From the IMG/VR virus record IMGVR_UViG_3300036715_001107, positions 1 through 22,188 of that record: a DNA stretch of 22,188 nt. One strand, written 5' to 3'. The notes under the pieces were generated by a model. The model saw only the letters and a list, made by a program, of their open reading frames with translations, did not search any database and was not told where the DNA came from. The position numbers were made by a program, and so were the translations under genes. Below, one piece after another: positions 8,376-13,854 of the stretch (positions are counted from its first letter, which is position 1; each line of letters starts with the position of its first letter). This DNA comes from a virus.

Positions 8376-8453
8376 GTAATATTTGCTTTATTTCGTACCG
8401 TAGCGTTGCGCTATGGGGTATAGGTTGTGTTTAAAAATGCAGTTTGGTAGTAA

Positions 8454-8482
8454 GTAGCACGCTACATTGCGCAACGTGCTAC
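8454..8482. repeat. Inverted repeat between late operon and upstream minus-strand genes
   Basis: GTAGCACG (8454-8461) and CGTGCTAC (8475-8482) form an 8-bp stem around a 13-nt loop that itself holds the palindrome TTGCGCAA. It lies just after the stop of the unknown gene at 8495-8887. No T-run follows on either strand, so it is a weak terminator candidate or an RNA-end structure. Confidence 0.45.
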
Positions 8483-8494
8483 AGCGTGTTTAAA

Positions 8495-8887
8495 TTAACG
8501 CCAATTTCCAATATGCCAAACTATTATTTCTGGTCTAGTCGTTATTTCTTCCACTATTTCTTGATAAATTGCATGTTGCGCTTCTGTGCGAGCTCCTGTA
8601 TGAAGTATAACCACACTAACTTTAGAATTCGGTCTGCAATGTCCTTTTAAAGTTACTTTTGAATATAACCTTTGATAATTATTTATAGGGAAGTGAATAC
8701 AGTCTATAAAGTCTTCTACAAAGCGTCCGCTATCTCCATAAATAAGAATTTTAGTAGAGTCTAACAAAGCTATTCTTAATAAATTAAGCCAAAATTGCGC
8801 ATTTTCTCTAGGTGCAGCATTACGGCGCAAGCTAGATTCTATTAGCGTTTTTAGAATACCTTCATTTTTTGATAAATTTGTGGTCAT
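8495..8887 (-). CDS. Unknown protein coupled to VRR-NUC nuclease
   Basis: 130 residues starting MTTNLSKNEG. The ATG overlaps the stop of the nuclease gene (ATGA), and this decides the start over a TTG five codons upstream. The C-terminal half alternates strands and helices (KILIYGDSGRFVEDF, KVSVVILHTGAR, EIIVWHI), suggesting a Rossmann-like alpha/beta fold, but no Walker A or other catalytic signature is present. It is the last gene of the thymidylate synthase group. Function not recognised. Confidence 0.65.
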   Translation of the reverse strand: MTTNLSKNEGILKTLIESSLRRNAAPRENAQFWLNLLRIALLDSTKILIYGDSGRFVEDFIDCIHFPINNYQRLYSKVTLKGHCRPNSKVSVVILHTGARTEAQHAIYQEIVEEITTRPEIIVWHIGNWR

Positions 8888-9267
8888 TTTTGTAAGTACC
8901 AAGTAAGGGTTTCAGCAGCTAATTCCCAACTATCGCAGCAGCGATAAAGGTAGCCGTCTAGTTGAACTTGAGTACCAAAAGCTTTTTGGTTAGCAGATTC
9001 TGATTTAAGTTTTCCAGGCTTCTTCATTTCAATAAAAAGGCCATGAAACCCTTGTCGCGCAACAGGTAGCATTAAATCGCTTACACCAGACTTAACACCT
9101 TCAGCTTTGAGGCGAGCTGCAACAATAATATTACGTTCCCCGCCATTTGGGATTGCAAATAGTTTAGATAGGTCTGGATAGGTTATTGTGTTTTGGGAAC
9201 ACCAGCAAAATAATGCTACTTGGTGCGCATGTTCCGTATTTGGTTTAGCTAAGTCTTGTGGAGACAT
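8884..9267 (-). CDS. VRR-NUC domain nuclease
   Basis: 127 residues, the size of a stand-alone VRR-NUC protein. Seen in order: Glu12 with HQVALF, the IPNGGERN segment (39-46), AARLKAEGVKSGVSDLMLP with Asp64, GLFIEMKK with Glu80 and Lys82, then a Gln-rich segment and DGYLYRC. These are the E, D, ExK and Q elements of the PD-(D/E)XK fold in VRR-NUC enzymes. Phage members are thought to resolve branched DNA or act in replication and packaging. AAGGA lies 7 bases before the ATG. It follows thymidylate synthase by 27 bp. Confidence 0.88.
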   Translation of the reverse strand: MSPQDLAKPNTEHAHQVALFCWCSQNTITYPDLSKLFAIPNGGERNIIVAARLKAEGVKSGVSDLMLPVARQGFHGLFIEMKKPGKLKSESANQKAFGTQVQLDGYLYRCCDSWELAAETLTWYLQK

Positions 9268-9294
9268 TATAGATCCTTAGTCAAAGGTTGCATG

Positions 9295-10158
9295 TTACAC
9301 CGCCATTGGAGCTTTGATTGCTGCTTGTGGATAGTAATTTAGCAGGGTGAAATCGTCTGGACAGATATAGTTTAAAAATTCATCTACACTCATATTGGCA
9401 CGGTTTGGCGGTAAGCACATGTCTAAAGAGGGCAGTTGTGTTGCCGTGCGGGACAGTTGCTCGTCCACTTGCTCAAGATGGTTTATGTAAATATGCACAT
9501 CTGCAAGCATCATTGTTAACGTTCCGGGCTCGTAATTAGTTAAGGCGCTGAGAATATGCAATAGAAGAGCATAGCTTGCAATATTAAAAGGTACACCAAG
9601 AAACATGTCACAACTACGCTGATACATAACCATGTGAAGCTTGCGTGTTGATTGGTGTGGTAATAGTTGAAAAAGAAGGTGGCACGGAGGTAATGCCATT
9701 TGATCAAGTTCAGCAGGATTCCATGCTGTCACAATAATACGCCGAGAATCGGGGTTTGTGCGAACTTGGTTTATTGCATTTTGAAGTTGGTCTATGGAGT
9801 TTTGCTGCCCTATTGTCGCCCACTGGCGCCATTGTACACCATAAATACGTCCAAGGTCATCTTGTTCTTTACGGTTAGGGTTGTCTAACCATTGTTGGTT
9901 TTGGTTTGCATTAGCGTCCCAAATGTTACAACCTAGCGCACGGAAATCTGAAGCATTATCCGTACCACGTAGGAACCCTATAAGTTCGCCTACAACAGCT
10001 TTCCAAGCTAGTTTTTTGGTCGTCATTGCTGGAAAACCTTTTGCCATATCAAACTTGAGCATGGCGCCTGGAATGGTAAGTGTGTCAATACCTGTTCGGT
10101 TACATTGACGAATACCTTCGTTACGAACTTGAGATAGTAGGTCTAAATATTGTTTCAT
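9295..10158 (-). CDS. thyA: Thymidylate synthase (ThyA family)
   Basis: 287 residues, slightly longer than the bacterial enzyme. It converts dUMP to dTMP using methylene-tetrahydrofolate. Visible active-site elements are Arg139-Arg140 (SRRIIVTAWNP), the nucleophile Cys159 in LPPCHLLFQ, RSCD at 181-184, GVPFNIASYA with Asn192, and the HIYINH segment around 222-227. Asn192 corresponds to the residue that selects dUMP; dCMP hydroxymethylases have Asp there, so ordinary dTMP supply is expected. The C-terminus IKAPMAV fits the family. AAGGAG lies about 9 bases before the start. No thioredoxin, folate or dUTPase partner gene is in the window. Confidence 0.95.
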   Translation of the reverse strand: MKQYLDLLSQVRNEGIRQCNRTGIDTLTIPGAMLKFDMAKGFPAMTTKKLAWKAVVGELIGFLRGTDNASDFRALGCNIWDANANQNQQWLDNPNRKEQDDLGRIYGVQWRQWATIGQQNSIDQLQNAINQVRTNPDSRRIIVTAWNPAELDQMALPPCHLLFQLLPHQSTRKLHMVMYQRSCDMFLGVPFNIASYALLLHILSALTNYEPGTLTMMLADVHIYINHLEQVDEQLSRTATQLPSLDMCLPPNRANMSVDEFLNYICPDDFTLLNYYPQAAIKAPMAV

Positions 10159-10178
10159 GCTTGTTGCTCCTTGAGTGG

Positions 10179-10216
10179 TTGTTGTTATTGTTGTTATTGT
10201 TATTGTTGTTGTTATT
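10179..10216. repeat. GTT/ATT simple repeat before thymidylate synthase
   Basis: About 38 bp made of GTT and ATT trinucleotides fills the leader of thyA on the minus strand, 20 bp before the start codon, and covers the stop codon of the upstream membrane-protein gene. On the thyA mRNA it reads as an unstructured AAC/AAT-rich leader. Length variation by slippage is possible. Confidence 0.7.
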
Positions 10217-10382
10217 TAAAAGTGGAATGAATGATATGTAGTAAGCTAGATAGTAAGCCTAATAGAGCGCCAATAACAAGGCAAACTATAGCAAAGATTG
10301 CTAGGCAGATTACAGCTATTAATTTGGAGATTAGGGATATTAGAGCGGAGATGAAGCGGAAGAGGTGGTTAAGTAGTTTCAT
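10212..10382 (-). CDS. Small hydrophobic membrane protein (holin-like candidate)
   Basis: 56 residues starting MKLLNHLFRF. The ATG at 10380-10382 is chosen because TAGGA lies 5-6 bases before it; a longer version would need a GTG. Residues about 11-50 are almost wholly hydrophobic, enough for one long or two short membrane helices, and the ends carry a few charges. Size, membrane nature and the neighbouring membrane-anchored coiled-coil gene would suit a holin, but no endolysin gene is present in the window. The coding call is moderate and the holin idea weak. Confidence 0.5.
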   Translation of the reverse strand: MKLLNHLFRFISALISLISKLIAVICLAIFAIVCLVIGALLGLLSSLLHIIHSTFK

Positions 10383-10509
10383 TGTATTCCTAATCGTAGT
10401 GAAATGGTGCGAGTGAGAGTGCGCTAACCACACAACAAGGTTGTCTAAGTCCTCTTTTGCCTGGAGCGAGGCTAGAAGTTAGTTTTTATGCTGCGGGTTA
10501 GCAAACTGT

Positions 10510-10538
10510 AATGTAACAGGGTGCGTTAGGGAATGCAA
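10510..10538 (-). promoter_or_regulatory. Putative late promoter before small membrane-protein gene
   Basis: Read leftward: TTGCAT (10538-10533), 17 bp, then TACATT (10515-10510). The box is extended to GCTTGCATT, matching the core of the two other leftward sites. It would drive the membrane protein, thyA, the nuclease and the unknown gene. Confidence 0.45.
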
Positions 10539-10539
10539 G

Positions 10540-10791
10540 CTAGATATTATCTCTATTTTGCCTACGTTTATTTTGACGTAATAGATCTCTATCAAGAAAT
10601 TGTAGATCTAGTTGTTGTTGTCGATCTTGTTGTTCTATTTCTTCTAGTTCTTTTAATTTCTGTTTACGTTTAAAATCTTCTTGACTATCCTTGTGGTCAA
10701 TTACATTAATAATAATGATGTAGGAAATTAGAAGAGCACAGCATATCATAAGATATGCTACAATTTGTAATGGCAGAGGTAGATTTAGCAT
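10540..10791 (-). CDS. Membrane-anchored coiled-coil protein (spanin-like candidate)
   Basis: 83 residues. One membrane segment (about residues 7-32, LQIVAYLMICCALLISYIIIINV) is followed by a strongly charged helical tail rich in Lys, Glu, Gln and Arg, likely coiled coil. This topology resembles a short inner-membrane spanin (Rz-type), which is usually longer. No Shine-Dalgarno site is visible before the ATG at 10789-10791; a second ATG at residue 15 is no better. A nested lipoprotein partner was not found. Function is therefore only a suggestion. Confidence 0.45.
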   Translation of the reverse strand: MLNLPLPLQIVAYLMICCALLISYIIIINVIDHKDSQEDFKRKQKLKELEEIEQQDRQQQLDLQFLDRDLLRQNKRRQNRDNI

Positions 10792-11011
10792 AATGGGGGT
10801 GAATATAGTTGTGATGGAGGTGGTAGCTATTATATATGTTAAATAGTTGATGTTCTATATAGATTTATTTTTTATTTTTTTTTGGAATCGGAAATTGGAG
10901 TCTTTGGAGATGTACCCCCCTATTTGATGTTTGATGTTTCAGTTGGGAGGGGTAATGTATGTGGTATAACTGTAACCCATATGTTGCACTAAAGTAACTA
11001 ATTTACTTACA

Positions 11012-11075
11012 GCAATATTGTACCAAAGCAATATTACACCCAAGCAATATTGTACCAAAGCAACGTTGTGCATGT
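11012..11075 (+). repeat. Four tandem 16-bp iteron-like repeats
   Basis: Units start exactly 16 bp apart at 11012, 11028, 11044 and 11060. Units 1 and 3 are identical (GCAATATTGTACCAAA); unit 2 is GCAATATTACACCCAA and unit 4 diverges after GCAA. A strict period with graded decay is typical of binding sites for an initiator or repressor. 16 bp is about one and a half helix turns, so neighbours would lie on opposite faces. Confidence 0.8.
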
Positions 11076-11128
11076 ACTAACATACCACTTCAATACCATA
11101 CCATACCACTTTGCGGTTATATTACAGT

Positions 11129-11156
11129 GCAATATAAGTATTGCTATAAAGCAATA
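11129..11156. repeat. Alternating GCAATA boxes
   Basis: GCAATA (11129-11134), its reverse complement TATTGC (11139-11144) and GCAATA again (11151-11156). The box matches the start of the iterons at 11012-11059, so the same protein may bind both clusters. The arrangement allows two alternative hairpins sharing the middle box. Confidence 0.55.
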
Positions 11157-11182
11157 GCGGTTTAAACGCGCTGTATAGTACT

Positions 11183-11196
11183 TTAACGCGCGTTAA
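11183..11196. promoter_or_regulatory. 14-bp palindrome TTAACGCGCGTTAA, copy 1
   Basis: A perfect palindrome, repeated identically at 11454-11467. A 14-bp exact duplicate of a perfect palindrome 271 bp apart is unlikely by chance and suggests a dimeric regulator's operator, perhaps permitting looping. Confidence 0.55.
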
Positions 11197-11325
11197 GTAA
11201 GCTACCCTCACTACCCTAGCGGCCACCCTAAACAAACGCAGCCTGCGCGGTTTTACCTATGTAAAAACAGGGTTAATAACCCTACCAAAACCCCAAACCA
11301 TACCGTGCTAAGTGGTACGGGTAAC

Positions 11326-11343
11326 TGTTGTATAAATACAACA
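11326..11343. promoter_or_regulatory. 18-bp operator-like palindrome
   Basis: TGTTGTATAAATACAACA: two perfect 8-bp arms around AA. Length and symmetry are like lambdoid Cro/CI operators. It lies 65 bp upstream of the LexA box. No second clear copy was found in the window. Confidence 0.5.
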
Positions 11344-11374
11344 AGCAAACACTTGCCAAGCCAGGTTAGTTGTG

Positions 11375-11405
11375 GTACACGCGCACGCGCACACACACAC
11401 GCACA
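11375..11405. repeat. Alternating purine-pyrimidine tract
   Basis: 31 bp of strictly alternating purine and pyrimidine, mostly CA and CG steps, ending 2 bp before the LexA box. Such tracts can adopt Z-DNA under negative supercoiling. Whether it affects the adjacent promoter is unknown. Confidence 0.55.
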
Positions 11406-11407
11406 AC

Positions 11408-11427
11408 TACTGTACATATATACAGTG
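11408..11427 (+). promoter_or_regulatory. LexA (SOS) box
   Basis: TACTGTACATATATACAGTG agrees with the E. coli SOS consensus at 18 of 20 positions and has the intact CTGT-N8-ACAG core (11410-11425). It overlaps the -35 region of the early promoter below, the usual place for repression by host LexA. It implies a beta/gammaproteobacterial host and induction of the early operon by DNA damage. Confidence 0.8.
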
Positions 11428-11439
11428 CTACACTATATA
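11411..11439 (+). promoter_or_regulatory. Putative early rightward promoter
   Basis: TGTACA (11411-11416), 17 bp, TATATA (11434-11439). Each box is four or five of six to consensus. The -35 lies inside the LexA box. Transcription would start near 11446 and read over the second 14-bp palindrome, boxA and the first early genes. Confidence 0.5.
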
Positions 11440-11453
11440 ACCAAAACAGGTAG

Positions 11454-11467
11454 TTAACGCGCGTTAA
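11454..11467. promoter_or_regulatory. 14-bp palindrome TTAACGCGCGTTAA, copy 2
   Basis: Identical to 11183-11196. It falls just after the predicted transcription start, a position where a bound dimer could block the early promoter. Confidence 0.55.
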
Positions 11468-11561
11468 TATAAGCATACTGTTGTTGCACTAGGTAGATGT
11501 TTAAACTATAGTTATACCTAAGCAAGCGTAGTACCACCACATAATGCTGGTTGGGTTTTAT

Positions 11562-11579
11562 TGCTCTTTAACAATTTAT
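11562..11579 (+). promoter_or_regulatory. rrn-type boxA antitermination site
   Basis: TGCTCTTTAACAATTTAT matches the boxA of E. coli ribosomal RNA leaders over its whole length, including the TGCTCTTTAACA core bound by NusB-S10. It lies in the expected early leader, about 115 bases after the predicted start and 115 bases before the first gene. I see no convincing lambda-type boxB hairpin next to it. A role in read-through of the downstream hairpins is inference. Confidence 0.75.
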
Positions 11580-11615
11580 AAGTATGTGTATATTTTTAAA
11601 CAATGCATATTATAC

Positions 11616-11693
11616 AAAGTAATTTGTTACCTTATTGCAATATTGTAGTAGGGTAACGAGTGCGCTTTGCACTATCACAGTAAAGGTAAAATT
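11616..11693 (+). promoter_or_regulatory. Two-hairpin leader element, copy A
   Basis: AAAGTAAT is followed by a long hairpin (11626-11639 with 11644-11657, 14 pairs including three G-T pairs, 4-nt loop) and a second hairpin AGTGC-GCTTT-GCACT (11659-11673), then an AAAGG ribosome site and ATG. The second-hairpin loop GCTTT equals that of copies B and D. No T-run follows the first hairpin here. Confidence 0.65.
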
Positions 11694-11819
11694 ATGTACA
11701 CAAAATATAAAGCTCACGCGCCTAGTATTTCTTGCTATAAAGACAGGATTGCTCTATTACGTCAGCTTGCATTGCAACATGCACAAAAACCTAACCCACT
11801 TGTAAAGGTGGCAAAATGA
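11694..11819 (+). CDS. Small early protein, 41 residues, unknown
   Basis: Starts MYTKYKAHAPSISCYKDR; basic, with a short helix (RIALLRQLALQHAQ) and no membrane segment. AAAGG lies 7 bases before the ATG and the stop overlaps the next start (ATGA). Too short for family recognition. First gene of the SOS/boxA-controlled operon, a position that often holds host-takeover proteins. Confidence 0.6.
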   Translation: MYTKYKAHAPSISCYKDRIALLRQLALQHAQKPNPLVKVAK

Positions 11820-11932
11820 GCAAAACAATTATGGACGCAACTGTCAAAGCTAACATTGTGTCACACATGTTAGAAAACGGTCGTTATCGTTGCAAGACGA
11901 GAAAGGATGTAGAAATACAATGTTTCAAATGA
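11816..11932 (+). CDS. Small early protein, 38 residues, unknown
   Basis: Starts MSKTIMDATVKANIVSHMLEN and ends CKTRKDVEIQCFK; two cysteines, basic. It is translationally coupled to both neighbours by ATGA overlaps. Coding is supported by this packing only; no family recognised. Confidence 0.5.
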   Translation: MSKTIMDATVKANIVSHMLENGRYRCKTRKDVEIQCFK

Positions 11933-12072
11933 GCAATAATGAATTAATGGATATTTATTTAAGCGAAATTGGAATTATTGGTTTCACAACTCAAATCCTT
12001 CACGCAATGAACGAAATCCAAGCATACACTGAGCGGCAGCGAAACGGGCGCAGAGTGTCCGGATTAAAGTAA
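11929..12072 (+). CDS. Small early protein, 47 residues, unknown
   Basis: Starts MSNNELMDIYLSEIG at an ATG overlapping the previous stop; an in-frame ATG three codons upstream is the alternative. Helical (TTQILHAMNEIQAYTERQR) with a basic end. Its last codons and stop form the first bases of leader element B. No known family. Confidence 0.55.
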   Translation: MSNNELMDIYLSEIGIIGFTTQILHAMNEIQAYTERQRNGRRVSGLK

Positions 12073-12139
12073 TCTTTAATGCTACTCTAACCAGTAGCAT
12101 TTTGGATGCGCTTTGCATCATAACTTTAAAGGAAATAAA
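12066..12139 (+). promoter_or_regulatory. Two-hairpin leader element, copy B
   Basis: AAAGTAATCTT, then hairpin 1 (12078-12086 with 12093-12101, 9 perfect pairs, loop CTAACC) running into TTTT (12100-12103), then hairpin 2 GATGC-GCTTT-GCATC (12105-12119), then AAAGGA and ATG. The 3' arm of hairpin 1 (GCAT) can also pair with the 5' arm of hairpin 2 (ATGC). Confidence 0.75.
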
Positions 12140-12424
12140 ATGGCAGAAATTAAAATTATGTCTTCCCCTCAGGATTTAATAAATGAACCTACAATGTTTA
12201 TTTATGCAATGGGAAAGATTAAACATTGGGATAGTAATGAGGACAAAAATTATTGTTATTCTATCCATGCAGATTCCAGAGTTGCGGACGATGCTCCACC
12301 ACATAAGTTTCCAGGATGGCTGGAATGGCAATTGTGTGTCTGGAATGCAGATAACAATAATCTTGTTATTGCAATCGCTTTAATCCAACGCTCGAAAACA
12401 AGCGAATTTGAATCTCATTCTTAA
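12140..12424 (+). CDS. Early protein, 94 residues, unknown
   Basis: Starts MAEIKIMSSPQDLINEP at the ATG after AAAGGAA; the longer frame would need a TTG inside hairpin 2. Mixed alpha/beta with many aromatic residues (FPGWLEWQLCVWNADNNN). No signal, membrane segment or known motif. Preceded and followed by leader elements B and C. Confidence 0.65.
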   Translation: MAEIKIMSSPQDLINEPTMFIYAMGKIKHWDSNEDKNYCYSIHADSRVADDAPPHKFPGWLEWQLCVWNADNNNLVIAIALIQRSKTSEFESHS

Positions 12425-12501
12425 AGTAATCTTAAATGCAGTTCCTAACCGAGCTGCATTTTGGATGCACTTTCGCATCGTTAATTTAATTAAGGATTAT
12501 T
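12423..12501 (+). promoter_or_regulatory. Two-hairpin leader element, copy C
   Basis: AAAGTAATCTT, hairpin 1 (12435-12444 with 12451-12460, 10 pairs with one G-T, loop CTAACC as in copy B) running into TTTT (12459-12462), hairpin 2 GATGC-ACTTTC-GCATC (12464-12479), then AAGGA and ATG. GCAT of hairpin 1 and ATGC of hairpin 2 can pair with each other instead. Confidence 0.75.
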
Positions 12502-13131
12502 ATGAAAACTCAATCTACGTCTGTTGCAAAGTCTGCAAAAGCACCTAAGATCAAAGCTAACGCGATTCCAAAAGCTGCCAAGGCAGCAATTAAAATGGAA
12601 AGTCTATCTTTAGCGTCTGATGTGCGTGCAGCAATCGCAGAAGCAAACATTCCAAATTTAGATGTACCTATCGCTGCTACTGTTTCACACAATGTTTTCT
12701 CGAATTTGATAAAACAAGCCGAGGGAGCAGTTGTTGAAGTAATCGCAGACACTGTGGCATCAAGTTTTGAAGCCGAACTGGCTGCATTGCAAGCAAAGCA
12801 CGGTTTCACAGGTAATGTAAAATTCACAAAGCCTAAAGCGGAGAAAGCTTTAAAAGTTTCTCGAATTGTGCAAAACGGAATCACACGTCCTGCAGATGGT
12901 ACATTGTGCGGTTTAATCTGGTTAGCTGCTGATCACCACACAACACCAACCTCACCTGCTCAAATCGCCCAACTTAAAGCTGATGTAGCTTTGAAAGATG
13001 TCAACGATCATACAATCAAAACACAGTATGCGCGTTGGAGACAGTTCAACGGTGTAACAGGTCGTCTGCAAAATGTCTCGAAAATTGCAACTCCAACAGT
13101 GTTATCGTTTGGCACAATGCAACCGTTCTAA
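12502..13131 (+). CDS. DNA-binding-like early protein with basic N-terminal tail
   Basis: 209 residues. Residues 1-31 are Lys/Ala-rich, histone-tail-like (AKSAKAPKIKANAIPKAAKAA). Residues about 35-105 are helical. The C-terminal part, NGITRPADGTLCGLIWLAADHH then KTQYARWRQFNGVTGRL, matches a domain pattern seen in several phage and plasmid proteins and resembling a winged helix-turn-helix (RP-x-G-T near the start, QY-x-RWR-x-F-x-G-x-TG near the end). A role in gene control or DNA organisation is inferred. AAGGA precedes the ATG by 6 bases. Confidence 0.75.
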   Translation: MKTQSTSVAKSAKAPKIKANAIPKAAKAAIKMESLSLASDVRAAIAEANIPNLDVPIAATVSHNVFSNLIKQAEGAVVEVIADTVASSFEAELAALQAKHGFTGNVKFTKPKAEKALKVSRIVQNGITRPADGTLCGLIWLAADHHTTPTSPAQIAQLKADVALKDVNDHTIKTQYARWRQFNGVTGRLQNVSKIATPTVLSFGTMQPF

Positions 13132-13206
13132 AGTAATCTTAAATCCAGTTAAGAAATTAGCTGGATTTTGGATCCGCTTTGGATCATAACCAATTAAGGA
13201 AATATT
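13130..13206 (+). promoter_or_regulatory. Two-hairpin leader element, copy D
   Basis: AAAGTAATCTT, hairpin 1 (13141-13152 with 13157-13168, 12 pairs with one G-T, GAAA tetraloop) running into TTTT (13166-13169), hairpin 2 GATCC-GCTTT-GGATC (13171-13185), then AAGGA and ATG. Here the four arm segments are ATCC, GGAT, ATCC, GGAT, where copies B and C have ATGC, GCAT, ATGC, GCAT. Confidence 0.75.
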
Positions 13207-13395
13207 ATGTATAAAACTTTCGATGCTGCTCACAGCGAAGCTGTTAAGCAAAACCTAGCTGACGGATGTGTTGTTCGCATTTGCGCTGTAATTGAAAAAC
13301 GTATCATCCCAGATGGAACAGGTATTGAACATTATGTTTCCGGCTACATTCTGTCCGACTGGTGTGATGGTTCAACTATTCATACTGTCTCGTAA
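13207..13395 (+). CDS. Early protein, 62 residues, unknown
   Basis: Starts MYKTFDAAHSEAVKQN; a short helix then beta strands (CVVRICAVIEKRII, HYVSGYILSDWCDG). Small soluble domain, no recognised motif. AAGGA lies 7 bases before the ATG. The stop overlaps the next start (TAATG). Confidence 0.65.
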   Translation: MYKTFDAAHSEAVKQNLADGCVVRICAVIEKRIIPDGTGIEHYVSGYILSDWCDGSTIHTVS

Positions 13396-13589
13396 TGGCT
13401 CAAGCTAAACCAAAGCCAAAGCAAGACCTTGTAAAGCTAAGGCAGAATGACTCTGGCAAGTGGCAAGCTCTTTTGTGGTCAGGGCAATACAAGATGTATT
13501 TTGTTATGCCCATGTCTACAAATATTGACAAGCTAGCTTGCGTTAACATTGCGATTGCTTTTTTAAATAAGTATGAAATAACTAATTAA
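13395..13589 (+). CDS. Early protein, 64 residues, unknown
   Basis: Starts MAQAKPKPKQDLVKLRQ with a basic, Pro/Lys-rich N-terminus, then a strand pair around GKWQALLWSGQYKMYFVMPM and a helix. No known family. Translation is coupled to the previous gene through TAATG. Confidence 0.65.
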   Translation: MAQAKPKPKQDLVKLRQNDSGKWQALLWSGQYKMYFVMPMSTNIDKLACVNIAIAFLNKYEITN

Positions 13590-13596
13590 GGATCGT

Positions 13597-13845
13597 ATGA
13601 CCACACACTTGCAATTCTATGCTACGAATTCCCGTCAGCGTATTAATCTTTTAATAGACCAATATTCTGAAGGAGGGTTTGAAGCCGCTCGTATTACAGA
13701 ACGCGACACTTTTTACTATACAACGGAGCTGGAAGATATTGGCCCAATGTACATTATGAACGACTTTGGCGATGCAATAATGGTTACCTCTGAAATGCTG
13801 CGTCAAAAATTTGTAATTTACCCTCCTCTTAATGCTCTAACCTAA
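13597..13845 (+). CDS. Early protein, 82 residues, unknown
   Basis: Starts MTTHLQFYATNSRQRIN; AAGGA precedes the ATG. Acidic middle (RDTFYYTTELEDIGPMYI). Soluble alpha/beta protein without recognised motif. 7 bp after the previous gene and 9 bp before the next. Confidence 0.65.
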   Translation: MTTHLQFYATNSRQRINLLIDQYSEGGFEAARITERDTFYYTTELEDIGPMYIMNDFGDAIMVTSEMLRQKFVIYPPLNALT

Positions 13846-13854
13846 GGAATTATT

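Larger units (their letters stand above)
10792..11693. other. Gene-free control region between leftward and rightward genes
   Basis: About 900 bp with no credible reading frame on either strand. It begins with an A/T-rich stretch (poly-T near 10866-10880) and a TTTGATG direct repeat, then holds the 16-bp iteron array, GCAATA boxes, duplicated CATACCACTT (11081-11090 and 11102-11111), palindromes, the purine-pyrimidine tract, the LexA box, boxA and the first leader hairpin, each listed separately. It has the density of sites expected of a phage immunity/early-control region or replication origin. Confidence 0.75.

Noticed and set aside
11012-11075. CRISPR-like array
   Set aside because: The 16-bp units follow each other directly without spacers and are too short, so they are tandem binding sites rather than CRISPR.
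11237-11254. CGCAG/CTGCG hairpin followed by TTTT
   Set aside because: Only five pairs and the T-run is offset by three bases; too weak to call a terminator.
11580-11612. Leftward copy of the late-promoter motif at AAACAATGCA (11598-11607)
   Set aside because: The -35 box would read ATGCAT, the -10 is poor and no minus-strand gene follows within 800 bp.
12510-12884. 124-codon minus-strand frame opposite the 209-residue early protein
   Set aside because: The plus-strand gene has a strong ribosome site, leader element and recognisable domain pattern; the antisense frame arises from Ala/Lys-rich codons.
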